Below, piece by piece: positions 8,708-17,570 of a stretch of DNA of 64,000 nucleotides. The DNA is from VXNJ01 sp009840625 (lineage in GTDB: Bacteria; Chloroflexota; UBA11872; VXNJ01). The notes beneath the pieces are model-generated. The model worked only from the letters and a program-made list of their open reading frames with translations, was not told where the DNA came from and did no database searches. The translations under genes were made by a program, and so were the position numbers. The stretch covers positions 186,001 through 250,000 of the forward strand of contig OZ242304.1 of the NCBI GenBank assembly GCA_965207915.1. Reading direction: 5' to 3'. How positions within the stretch are numbered: the first letter of the stretch is position 1; every line of letters begins with the position of its first letter.

Positions 8708-9969
8708 ATCAAGCGGGTGCGCCGGGAACGGATCAGGCTTCGCGGCTGATTGACCCGCAGCGACTGTGGGACCGCCACATGCAACTGGCCGAGATCGGTG
8801 CAACGCCCGCCGGGGGCGTTAACCGGCCGGCGCTGTCCGACGTCGAGATTGACGCGCGCGGGACGCTGCTGGCCTGGGCCCGGCGGGCCGGTTTGACCGC
8901 TTCGCACGATCCGATCGCGAATCTCTTCCTGCGCCTGGAAGGGAGCGACCCCGATGCCGCGCCGGTCCTGGCCGGTTCGCACATCGATTCGCAGCCCACT
9001 GGCGGCAAATTCGACGGGGCGTTCGGCGTCCTGGCGGCGCTCGAAGCGTTGACGGCGATGTCCGCCCGCGGATTGCGGCCGCGGCGGTCGATCGAAGTCG
9101 TGGCCTGGACGAACGAGGAAGGCTCGCGGTTTGCCCCGGGATTGATGGGGTCCGAGGCGTTCGCCGGTTTGCGCCCGCTGGAGAAAATTCTGGCCGTGAC
9201 CGACGCCGAAGGTGAGACGGTCCGGGAATCAGTTGCGCGGGTCCTGGCCGCCGACGCCGGGGTCGAATCCAGGCCGCTGGGATTTCCGGTCCACGCTTTT
9301 ATCGAGCCCCACATCGAACAGGGAACCATACTGGAGCGCGCGGATGTGCCAATCGGCGTGGTGACCGGAATGCAGGGCAGCCGCAGGTTCCGGGTCACCG
9401 TGTCCGGAAACGCATCCCACGCCGGCACGACGCCGCGGGCGGAGCGCCGCGACGCGGTCCTTGCGGCGGCCCGGATGATCAACGACCTGGTCGAACTGAT
9501 GGCCGAGCCCGAGGACGTGATGTTCACGGTCGGCCTGCTGAACGTTCGCCCGAACGCCCCGTCGGTCGTTCCGGAGGAGGCCTACTTTTCGATCGACCTG
9601 CGGCATCCCGCGAACGCGGTGCTGGCCGGCCTCGGAGATGCCATTGCCGGTTGCTGCGATCACGCCAGCGATTCCTGCGCGGTCGCGGTGCGTGAGATCG
9701 CCAGCACGCCATCGATCGAATTTCCCGGCAGCATTCGGCGGCGCCTGAGTTCGGCGGCCGACCGTCTGGGGCTGGCGCGGCGCAACGTCTATTCGCTGGC
9801 CGGTCACGATGCCCGGAACCTGCATGCGGTTTGCCGGAGCGGCATGATCTTTGTGCCGTGTCGCGATGGCATCAGCCACAACGAATCCGAATGGGCCGAA
9901 CCCGCGCATCTCGTCGCCGGAACCCGGGTCTTGGCCGACGCACTCTGGGGTCTGGCCAACGACGGCTGA
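8704..9969 (+). CDS. M20-family Zn-dependent amidohydrolase (allantoate/N-carbamoyl-amino acid hydrolase type)
   Basis: 421 residues with GTG start overlapping the upstream stop. Dinuclear metal-site residues are present: His and Asp in AGSHIDSQPTGGKFDGAFG, the paired Glu in WTNEEGSRFAP, His in EPHIEQG and the late His in LAGHDARNLHAVC. The dimerisation domain begins near GVVTGMQGSRRFRVTVSG with the HAGTTP motif. This combination is typical of the AllC/hydantoinase-partner group that hydrolyses ureido or carbamoyl groups. It closes the plus-strand catabolic run. Confidence 0.9.
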   Translation: MNQAGAPGTDQASRLIDPQRLWDRHMQLAEIGATPAGGVNRPALSDVEIDARGTLLAWARRAGLTASHDPIANLFLRLEGSDPDAAPVLAGSHIDSQPTGGKFDGAFGVLAALEALTAMSARGLRPRRSIEVVAWTNEEGSRFAPGLMGSEAFAGLRPLEKILAVTDAEGETVRESVARVLAADAGVESRPLGFPVHAFIEPHIEQGTILERADVPIGVVTGMQGSRRFRVTVSGNASHAGTTPRAERRDAVLAAARMINDLVELMAEPEDVMFTVGLLNVRPNAPSVVPEEAYFSIDLRHPANAVLAGLGDAIAGCCDHASDSCAVAVREIASTPSIEFPGSIRRRLSSAADRLGLARRNVYSLAGHDARNLHAVCRSGMIFVPCRDGISHNESEWAEPAHLVAGTRVLADALWGLANDG

Positions 9970-10063
9970 CTAGTCGGTTACCGGCCGGAACCGCTGCGGC
10001 AAGCCGATGCGCGATCGCGGAACCGGCGTTCGACGTGAACCCGCTCCGGGTCCGACACCGCGT

Positions 10064-10960
10064 TCAAGCGGCGAGCAGGCCACCGGCCAGTACGTCCAGC
10101 ATCGCCCCCAGAAACACCGCCGCCAAATAGGCAATCGAATAGAGATAAAGGGGCTTGGCACCGTCAATCCCCGCGGACCTGACGAGGCGCACCGCCAACG
10201 CGAGAAAGCCCGCCCCGGACGCTACTGCGATGGCTAGGTACGCCGGGCCAACCATGCCGGTGAAGGCAAACGAGATCGCCACGCCCACCAGTGCAAAGGA
10301 ATAGATCAGGATTTGCTTTTTGGTGGCCGCCGTTCCGGCCACGACCGGAAGCATCGGCAATCCGGCGCGCGCGTAATCGTCCTTGATAAGTAGCGCCAGG
10401 GCCCAGAAATGGGGCGGCGTCCAGATGAAGATGATGGCGAAGAGAACCAGCGCAGGCAACTCGAGCGAACCGGTCACCGCCGTCCAACCCACTAGCGGCG
10501 GGACCGCGCCGGCCGCACCGCCAATGACTATGTTCTGCGGGGTGACCCGCTTGAGCCCGATCGTGTACACGAACAGGTAGATCAGGGTACCGCTCAGAGC
10601 GAGCGCGGCGGATATGAGGTTCAGGAACGTCGCCAAGGTCGCGAACGCCACAACGTTGAGGATGATTCCAAACGCGATCGCGTGCCGGGGCGGCACCCGG
10701 CCGCTGGCGACCGGGCGGCGGCTGGTCCGCCGCATGCTCTGGTCAACGTCCCGTTCGGCGCCGTGATTAAGCGAGTTGGCCCCGCCGGCGGCCAGGTACC
10801 CGCAAACGGTCACCAGCAGCAGCGCGATCGGGTCGGGCCATCCCTGGGCCGCGACGACCATCCCGGCGATGGCGGTGACAAGCAGGAGCGAGATGATCCG
10901 CGGCTTGGTCAGCGCGACATAGTCGCGCACGCGTCGGGCGAAGGGAGCTGCCTGGATCAA
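10064..10960 (-). CDS. ctaB: Protoheme IX farnesyltransferase (heme O synthase)
   Basis: About 298 residues from the TTG at 10960; the frame is open further upstream but that part overlaps ctaA. UbiA-type prenyltransferase with roughly nine membrane segments. The first polyprenyl-diphosphate motif is NSLNHGAERDVDQSMRRTSRRPV, followed by a KRVTPQNIVIGG loop and WTPPHFWALALL, both diagnostic of heme O synthase. It adds a farnesyl group to protoheme IX. The start lies 16 bases downstream of the ctaA stop, so the two form an operon supplying heme A to a cytochrome oxidase. Confidence 0.93.
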   Translation of the reverse strand: MIQAAPFARRVRDYVALTKPRIISLLLVTAIAGMVVAAQGWPDPIALLLVTVCGYLAAGGANSLNHGAERDVDQSMRRTSRRPVASGRVPPRHAIAFGIILNVVAFATLATFLNLISAALALSGTLIYLFVYTIGLKRVTPQNIVIGGAAGAVPPLVGWTAVTGSLELPALVLFAIIFIWTPPHFWALALLIKDDYARAGLPMLPVVAGTAATKKQILIYSFALVGVAISFAFTGMVGPAYLAIAVASGAGFLALAVRLVRSAGIDGAKPLYLYSIAYLAAVFLGAMLDVLAGGLLAA

Positions 10961-10976
10961 AATTTGTCGCCGCCGG

Positions 10977-11894
10977 TCATATGGCCAAAATCCGGGCGCG
11001 GAACCGGGCGGGATCCCAAAGCACCGCGACCAGCCCCACGGTCGAGGCCCAGACAAGGGTCGCAATTACGAGGTGCAGCGATCGCAACAATGCCGTGAAG
11101 TTGAGCCAGACCATTAGCGCCCCCAGGAATATCGCCGCCACCGTGCAGCCGGCGGCGAGCACCGCAAGCCAGCGCGTCCGCCCCGCGTCGGGCCACGGGA
11201 CCCAGGCCCTGTAGCACAGCCAGAAAACCGGAATTGCAACCAGCGCGGCCGTGACCCGGTGGGTCATGTTCGCGACGAAGGCAAAACCCTCGGGAATCCG
11301 CGTTCCCTGGCACATCGGCCAACTCGTACAGGCGGCACCGTAATTGAAGCCGACCATGTATGAGCCGAAAACGATCACGCCCAGCAGCGCGCCGAGGGTT
11401 GCAATTCCAACCTTCCTCTCGAGCCCGGACCCGGCCCACGCGTCCGCGGCGGTCCGGCAATTCGGCGGCCCCGCCAGCCAGGCGACGGCTAGGCAGGCGA
11501 CAACCAGCTCGGCGAGCGCCAGGTGGATGAGCCGCGCCCACCAAGCCAGTTCGGTCAGGACGGTCAACCCGCCCAGCAGGGCGGCCGCCACCACCAACCC
11601 GAGGGCCGAGCCGGTGGCCAGCAGCGAGAGTTGAAATCTGGGTGACCGGCGCCAGCCCAGGACGCTCGCAATCAACACCAAAACCCCCAATACCGACGCC
11701 GACAGGCGGTGGCTGAATTCGAGCCAGATGTTCAGGTCGAGCGGCGGGATTATCTGGCCGTGGCACAACGGCCAATCGGGGCACGCGTCGCCGGATCCGG
11801 TGACCCGAACCACGCCGCCCAGCGCCACCTGCGCGATTGCCGCGGCCAGCCCCAACAGCAAAGTGGCGCGATACCAGGAGAGTTTGGCAGTCAA
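10977..11894 (-). CDS. ctaA: Heme A synthase, COX15/CtaA family
   Basis: 305 residues, eight predicted membrane helices in two four-helix halves. Each half shows the conserved cysteine pair region (CPDWPLCHG and CTSWPMCQG) and heme-ligand histidines (EFSHRLSAS, LIHLALAE, NMTHRVTAAL, SLHLVIATL). It oxidises the C8 methyl of heme O to a formyl group. TTG start. Upstream of ctaB in the same operon. Presence of both genes implies an aa3-type terminal oxidase elsewhere in the genome. Confidence 0.93.
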   Translation of the reverse strand: MTAKLSWYRATLLLGLAAAIAQVALGGVVRVTGSGDACPDWPLCHGQIIPPLDLNIWLEFSHRLSASVLGVLVLIASVLGWRRSPRFQLSLLATGSALGLVVAAALLGGLTVLTELAWWARLIHLALAELVVACLAVAWLAGPPNCRTAADAWAGSGLERKVGIATLGALLGVIVFGSYMVGFNYGAACTSWPMCQGTRIPEGFAFVANMTHRVTAALVAIPVFWLCYRAWVPWPDAGRTRWLAVLAAGCTVAAIFLGALMVWLNFTALLRSLHLVIATLVWASTVGLVAVLWDPARFRARILAI

Positions 11895-12087
11895 AGCCGC
11901 GGAATCTATGGGCTTTTCGGCCGGTGCGGAATTCGGAGTCGCAGCCGTAATCGATCGATCCGGGATCCGGACATCGTGGCAACGTCAATCAGCCGCGCAC
12001 GAGCCGACAAATCATATCCTGCTGACCGATTGATCTTCTGCCGGCGGCCGGGGATCCGGCTTCGGTGCGGATGCGCCGTATCGGCGC

Positions 12088-12933
12088 CTAGCCGGGGACC
12101 GGAATTGTCGGCGGATCGGCGTGATGGTCGGTTCTGGCCGGGTACTGGCGGGCGTGGAACTCGTCTCCCCATTCGGCCAACCTTGACACAGCTTCTTCGA
12201 AAAGCAGCTCTCCTTTGTCGGCGGTCGCCAACTCGGCCGATCCGCAAACGCCGGTTTCGGTGTAGGTGCTCGTCCAACCGGTGACGGCGACCGGCCCGAA
12301 GCCGAAAATGTCAACCGATTCGAACTTGGATCCCTGGGCATTAGTCCACGTCCGATGGCTTTCGACCAGGTCCTTCCGCACCATGGATTCGTCCAATCGC
12401 AGGGCGAGGGACGTCTCAAGCTCGCATGCGTGCGCACAACCGCCCGGGAATTCCGATTCCCGCCACTTGGCCGCAAACTCCGGATCGACCGTCACGAGCG
12501 ACCACCAGCTGGTCATCGATACCACGGCGTCGGTTTCAACCATTGCCCGCCTGGCGGCCAGGTCCAGCGGGGGAACGTTGGAGCCGTGACCATTGACGAC
12601 GATCACCTTTTTGAATCCGTGGTAGACGACGCTCTTGATCACGTCGACGACGTAGCGGATGAAAGTTTCGTGGTGGACCGTGATGCTGCCGGGGAAATCC
12701 ATCACGTGGGTCGTGTAGCCGTAGGGGATGACCGGCATCGCCAAGAGACGGTCGGGCCGGCGCCGCGCGGCTTCGTCAACCACCGAATCGGCCGACCATA
12801 GATCCATCTTCAGCGGCAGGTGCGGCCCGTGCTGCTCAACCGTGCCAACCGGCAGGACTGGAATCAGTCCGTTTGCGACTGCGTCGTTTACCTCCGGCCA
12901 GGTCATGTTTTCGAATCGGTGCGAGTTTTCCAT
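12088..12933 (-). CDS. Creatininase-family amidohydrolase
   Basis: 281 residues from the ATG at 12933, which follows a GGAG; the upstream in-frame extension is low-complexity and unlikely. Family metal ligands are clear: Glu and His in VGTVEQHGPHLPL, Asp in KMDLWSAD, the NGHGSN loop and the late Glu in HACELETSLAL. Members hydrolyse cyclic amides such as creatinine or formamides in riboflavin and mycofactocin pathways; the substrate here is unknown. Stands alone between ctaA and the DUF805 gene. Confidence 0.88.
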   Translation of the reverse strand: MENSHRFENMTWPEVNDAVANGLIPVLPVGTVEQHGPHLPLKMDLWSADSVVDEAARRRPDRLLAMPVIPYGYTTHVMDFPGSITVHHETFIRYVVDVIKSVVYHGFKKVIVVNGHGSNVPPLDLAARRAMVETDAVVSMTSWWSLVTVDPEFAAKWRESEFPGGCAHACELETSLALRLDESMVRKDLVESHRTWTNAQGSKFESVDIFGFGPVAVTGWTSTYTETGVCGSAELATADKGELLFEEAVSRLAEWGDEFHARQYPARTDHHADPPTIPVPG

Positions 12934-13269
12934 CGGTATCTGCTCCGGGGGTCTGATTGCTGGTCCGGCGCACTCTGAGCGCCTCGCCGGGCGTGCAGCT
13001 GCCAGCAACGCGGGGACTGGCACCCTTCATATGAGTTTGATCACGCCAAACTGTGCTTCGGCCATACGTTTTCGAGCGGTCGCTGGCTCCAGGGTCAATC
13101 GCGATTCGGGCGCACCATCGGGACCCCAACACAGGTTTCCGCTGCGCGGGCAAAGCTATCGTTGTACGTGAACGCGCATCCGCGCGAAACGTGCGTGCAA
13201 TCCGCGTGTGCAAATGCGGGTCGGGCGGGGTCGTGGCGAGTTGGATCAGGTACGGCGGAGGGTGCTGAA

Positions 13270-13893
13270 GTGACGCTGGTTGACTCGATTCGGACTTGCT
13301 TCCAGAAGTACTTTGATTTCAGCGGCAGAGCTTCGCGGTCCGAATTCTGGTGGTTCTTCCTCTGCGCAACCATTGCCCAGTGGGTAGTGGGCATTTTTCT
13401 GCCCGGGATCCTATTCCTGCTTCTGGTTTCACCGTTTCTGGCGGTGTCGGCCCGCCGCCTGCATGACACCGGCCGTTCGGCCTGGTGGCTGTTGTCGTAT
13501 TTGGTATCGGGTGTAGCGATCATCGTTCTGGCGGTAGCGGGGTTCGTGCTGGCGTTCGCTGGGGAAGATATCTTCTCGGAATTTGATTTCGAGGACGCCG
13601 AGTTCGCGACCCTGGCGGTGATTCTTCTCTTCGGCCTGCTGGCCGGCTTGGCCGCATCTTTGCTGCCCCTGGTGCTCTGTGCCCTCCCGGGGACGGTCGG
13701 ACCCAACCGCTTTGGCGACGACCCGCTGTCTCCGCCTCCCGAATCCGGCACCGTGGATTTGCCCCCGATCGACCCGGTAGCGCACGCTCCGCCGATCGAA
13801 CGAGAGGCTGACAAACCCCGATTTTGCGCCCAGTGCGGGTCGAGCCTGGACCCCGGTGCAAAGTTCTGCGCCAGCTGTGGCGCGGCCGTTTAG
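13270..13893 (+). CDS. DUF805 membrane protein with C-terminal zinc ribbon
   Basis: 207 residues from GTG at 13270, which sits seven bases after GGAGGG. Starts with the DUF805 signature YFDFSGRASRSEFWWF, has about four membrane helices and the ARRLHDTGRSAWW motif of the family, followed by a proline-rich linker and a terminal zinc ribbon FCAQCGSSLDPGAKFCASCG (CxxC...CxxC). DUF805 proteins are integral membrane proteins of unknown function. The next gene, 60 bases downstream, begins with the same kind of ribbon. Confidence 0.85.
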   Translation: MTLVDSIRTCFQKYFDFSGRASRSEFWWFFLCATIAQWVVGIFLPGILFLLLVSPFLAVSARRLHDTGRSAWWLLSYLVSGVAIIVLAVAGFVLAFAGEDIFSEFDFEDAEFATLAVILLFGLLAGLAASLLPLVLCALPGTVGPNRFGDDPLSPPPESGTVDLPPIDPVAHAPPIEREADKPRFCAQCGSSLDPGAKFCASCGAAV

Positions 13894-13953
13894 GCCGCAC
13901 GACGGCGACGTCGTCGAAACGCGTCTTATGAGCCGGGCCGCCGGAAGAAGCTG

Positions 13954-15921
13954 ATGATCGAACGGCACTGCTCAAATTGCGGGCACGAGGCGTCGTCCGC
14001 CAATGCCAAGTTTTGCGTGAATTGCGGCACCGAATTGCCCGAATTTGCCGCGGAACCGGCCTCCACCGCCGACGACGAAGACCTGCGGCGGGCAGTAAGC
14101 GAATTGCAGTCGCTGGTTACCGGACTCCAGTCGCAGGTGAACCGCCAAACGCGGCGCATTTTTGCGTTGGAGAACACAACCTCGGGGGTCGCCCCTTCGG
14201 CGACCGAATCGGCCGGACGCGCCGGCGCACCAGGCGCCGATCGGCGCGGTTCCCCGACGGCGGAGGCGGTGCGATCCCGGCGCCCGGCACCGGCCGCTCC
14301 CCGGACGGCCGACGAAAAAGACGCGTCCAGGGACTGGGAGTGGTTGCTGGGCGGCAACTGGCTCGCCCGAATCGGCATCTTGGCGCTCATAGTCGGAGTT
14401 GGCTTCTTCCTCAAACTGGCTTTCGACAACGATTGGATCGGCGAGACCGGCCGGGTCGTGCTGGGGTTTGCGACGGGCGTGCTGCTGTTGGGCGGCGGCG
14501 AATTCTGGTCGCGGCGTTACCCGGCGTGGGCCCAGGCCGTCACCGGCGGCGGGGTGGCGATCCTCTACCTCTCGGTGTTTGCCGGCTACTCCCTTTACGA
14601 CCTTTTCGCTCCGGTCCCAGCTCTCTTCCTCGCCGGCCTCGTGACCGCGGCGGCGGCGGGGTTGTCGATTCGCCACGCATCCCGGGCGGTCGCGGTCCTC
14701 GCGATGCTGGGCGGATTCGCAACGCCGCTTTTCCTTGCCGACAGGCTTGAGGATCTGTGGGTTCTCCTGGTTTACGTCGTGGTCCTGGATCTGGGCGTCC
14801 TGGCGCTGGCCTATTACCGCGACTGGCGCTGGCTTGCGATCCTGGCCTTTGTCGGTTCACTGGTGCTATTCGGGTTCTGGTACGACGAATTCGATCCGGG
14901 CCTGGCCCTGGCGCAGACAGGGATAACAGTCATCTTTTTGATGTTTGCCGGCGCGTCGAACCTCTTGTGTCTGCGCAGGACGGGCGACCCGGAACCGCTC
15001 GACTGGGCGTTGATCGTCCTGAATGCGGTCGCGTTCCTTGCGATCAGCTATCAGATCTTGTTCGACGTGCACCGGCCCTGGATGGGCGCATTCACGCTTG
15101 CGCTGGCCGTCTTCTACGCCCTGAACGGGTTCGGTATCCTGCTGCGCTACCCGGAAAAGGAGCTGCTGGGACGGGTTTCGCTGGGGATAGCGATAGTGCT
15201 GTTGACCATCGCAATTCCGGTGCAGTTTGAGGGAGTCTGGGTAACGATGGCCTGGACGGTCGAGGCGGCGCTGCTGGTGCTGGTCTCCTACATGCATTCA
15301 AGGCCGAATTTGCGCTGGGCGGCGGGCGCGATCTTCGCCATCGTCGTTTTGAAGCTTGTTGTGTTTGATTTTTCCGCCGACGACTGGCGCGAAATATATT
15401 TCGGCGCCGATCATACCTACCACCCGGTGGCCAACTGGCACTTCCTGGCCTTTGCCGCCGCGGTCGCGGGGATGTACCTATCGGCCTTGTTGATCAGTAG
15501 CCGGCAGGCCGACGATCCCCATCCCTCAGACCAACGATTCCGGCGGTATTTGCTGGTTGCGGCAAACGGCCTTACCGTGTTCGCCCTCAGCGGCGAGATC
15601 GTGGACGCGTTCGACAGGGAATATTTCGCGGTCGACCCCGAAATCGCCGGGCAGGTGGTGAGTCTTTCCCTGAGCGGTCTATGGGCGGCGTACGCGGCGG
15701 TATTGATCGTACTGGGCATCGCGTTCCGGACTTACTGGCTGCGAGTGGCCGGCCTCGGACTGCTTGCGGTGCCGGTCATAAAGTTATTCGCCTATGACGC
15801 GTTCGAATTGGCGCAGGCGTATCGAGTCGCCGCTTTCATCGGCTTGGGCGTGATGCTAATCGCCGGTGGGTTCCTCTACCAGCGATATGGTCGCGCGATC
15901 CGCGGGGTGTTGTTGGATTAA
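13954..15921 (+). CDS. DUF2339 polytopic membrane protein with N-terminal zinc ribbon
   Basis: 655 residues. It opens with a zinc ribbon (HCSNCGHEA...AKFCVNCGTEL), then a short predicted coiled coil around residues 45-75 (LRRAVSELQSLVTGLQSQ), an Ala/Pro-rich linker, and about 18 hydrophobic segments starting with the DUF2339 hallmark WLLGGNWLARIGILALIVGVG. The family is widespread, of unknown function, and possibly cell-envelope related. Paired with the DUF805 gene immediately upstream, which carries the mirror-image ribbon at its C-terminus. Confidence 0.85.
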   Translation: MIERHCSNCGHEASSANAKFCVNCGTELPEFAAEPASTADDEDLRRAVSELQSLVTGLQSQVNRQTRRIFALENTTSGVAPSATESAGRAGAPGADRRGSPTAEAVRSRRPAPAAPRTADEKDASRDWEWLLGGNWLARIGILALIVGVGFFLKLAFDNDWIGETGRVVLGFATGVLLLGGGEFWSRRYPAWAQAVTGGGVAILYLSVFAGYSLYDLFAPVPALFLAGLVTAAAAGLSIRHASRAVAVLAMLGGFATPLFLADRLEDLWVLLVYVVVLDLGVLALAYYRDWRWLAILAFVGSLVLFGFWYDEFDPGLALAQTGITVIFLMFAGASNLLCLRRTGDPEPLDWALIVLNAVAFLAISYQILFDVHRPWMGAFTLALAVFYALNGFGILLRYPEKELLGRVSLGIAIVLLTIAIPVQFEGVWVTMAWTVEAALLVLVSYMHSRPNLRWAAGAIFAIVVLKLVVFDFSADDWREIYFGADHTYHPVANWHFLAFAAAVAGMYLSALLISSRQADDPHPSDQRFRRYLLVAANGLTVFALSGEIVDAFDREYFAVDPEIAGQVVSLSLSGLWAAYAAVLIVLGIAFRTYWLRVAGLGLLAVPVIKLFAYDAFELAQAYRVAAFIGLGVMLIAGGFLYQRYGRAIRGVLLD

Positions 15922-16727
15922 TCCGGCTGCAACCGGTACCTCGATCGGCGACCGAGGCGCGGACTTGGCGGCGTTGAACTGAGCAACGTCGCAATTGGTG
16001 GGCAACGACCGCGCGGTCGTTCGAATTCCGGCAGACGCAACCAGGTCCTGCAACCGGGAGAGCTCGGGGGTGGCAAACATCGCCTAGATCAAGGATGCGC
16101 CCGGGATGCCGTTCAGCATCCGAGGTGCCGAAAGGGCGACGGGCCTCATTGCGGCGGTTTGGCCGACCGGAATGACCAAGCCAAGAATCGGCGCGCCATT
16201 CAAGTTCGTCCAGGATGACGACACCCCAATGCGTAGGGGTTTGGCGCTGTCCACGGATGAGATCAAACTTCGCATTGCAACTCTGATACCGAAAGCCAAC
16301 CGCAGAGAATACGCCGAGACCGCAGGCGGGCCGTTCAGGTTTATGAGGAATCTCCAGATCGGGGGGCGGGAACCGTCGTGGGAACGGTTTCGTTCCAAGG
16401 GGAACGATGCTGGCCGGGTAGCGTTTTACCACCAGATTTACCTGCCGGGATGTAACTTTCATTGACGTCGCTCTCCGGTTTCCTGAATACCGACGCGCTG
16501 GCAAAGCGCATGGGTGCGTTGTCGCAGCCTGCCTTGTATCTTTCGGACGGGATGTCCCGGGTGCGGTAGGACGCCGCTGTCTCGGTGGTTTGACACCGTC
16601 CGGTAGCAAGCTCCCCGCACCCGGTTCTCCCGACGCATTGACTCCGAACAATTGCCTGGCGGACTGCTATACCCCGAATCGGCAAGGTTGGAGGTTGCGC
16701 CGGGAGTAGTTACGAGGAGTCTTGCAT
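15922..16727. other. Intergenic stretch upstream of the IS110 transposase
   Basis: About 800 bases without a convincing gene; the reading frames present have no recognisable domains. The part nearest 16728 should contain the left end of the IS110-family element. Elements of this family express a bridge RNA from a non-coding end, so one could lie here or after 19608, but no structure could be assigned by eye. Confidence 0.5.
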
Positions 16728-17570
16728 ATGCAGGACGCTGTGTACGTCGGCGTCGACGTGGCCAAGAAGTCAATCGATGTCGCGATCAGCCCCGAGGGCA
16801 AGGCCCTGAGCCTGTCCAACTCGGCGACCGGGTTCAGGGCGTTGATCAAGCGACTCAAGAACCTGCCGGTGGCGCTGGTGGTGATGGAGGCCACGGGCGG
16901 CTACGAGGATCTGCTGGCCGACGCGCTCCGCGACGCCGGCCTCGCGGTCGCGGTGGTAAATCCGCGCCAGGTCAGGGACTTTGCCCGCGCCCTGGGCATC
17001 CTGGCCAAGACCGACCGGATCGACGCCAGGGTCATCGCCCGCTATGCCGCGGCGGTCAAGCCGCCGGCACGCGAACCCAGGTCGCCGGACCGGCGCCAGC
17101 TGGCCGAGCTGGTGGTTCGCCGCGGCCAGCTGGTGGATCTGCTTACTGCCGAGAGCAACCGGCTGCGAACGGTCTCGTCCCTGCAGGTGCGCGTGGAGAC
17201 CAAGCGGGCCATCGCGGGCCTCGAGCGCCGCATCCAGACTTACGACCGCCACATCCAGGACCAGATCGCCGCCAACCCGGACCTTGCGACCTGCAGCGAT
17301 CTGATCCAGTCGGCGCCGGGCGTCGGCCCGCAGCTGTCGGCCGTTCTCCTGGCCCACCTGCCCGAGCTGGGAACGGTCGGCGAGAAAGAGATCGCGGCAT
17401 TGGCCGGGGTCGCCCCGCTCAATCGCGACAGCGGCGGCTACAGCGGCCGGCGAGCCACTTGGGGCGGACGCCCGAAGGTGCGCTCGACCCTCTACATGGC
17501 GACGCTGGTGGCCTCAAAGCACAACCCTCAGATCCGGGAGTTCTACGAGCGGTTGGTTGGGAACGTTCGC
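16728..17570 (+). pseudogene. IS110-family transposase, 5' part (interrupted)
   Basis: First 281 codons of a transposase that would be 317 residues when joined to 19498-19608. Start ATG at 16728, eight bases after GAGGAG. It shows the RuvC-like DEDD half (YVGVDVAKKSIDV with the first Asp, VVMEATGGYE with the Glu, NPRQVRDFARALG and KTDRIDARVIARY with Asp) and the C-terminal transposase_20 domain (SAPGVGPQLSAVLLA, AALAGVAPLNRDSGG). After GNVR the frame runs into intron sequence and ends at 17654 in an unrelated tail. The remaining KPKKVALTACMRKLL segment is found beyond the insertion. Because the inserted intron lies on the opposite strand, it cannot be spliced from this transcript. Confidence 0.88.

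Noticed and set aside
16106..16465. 119-codon frame ahead of the IS110 element
   Set aside because: No family-like motif, no ribosome site; composition resembles chance reading frames.
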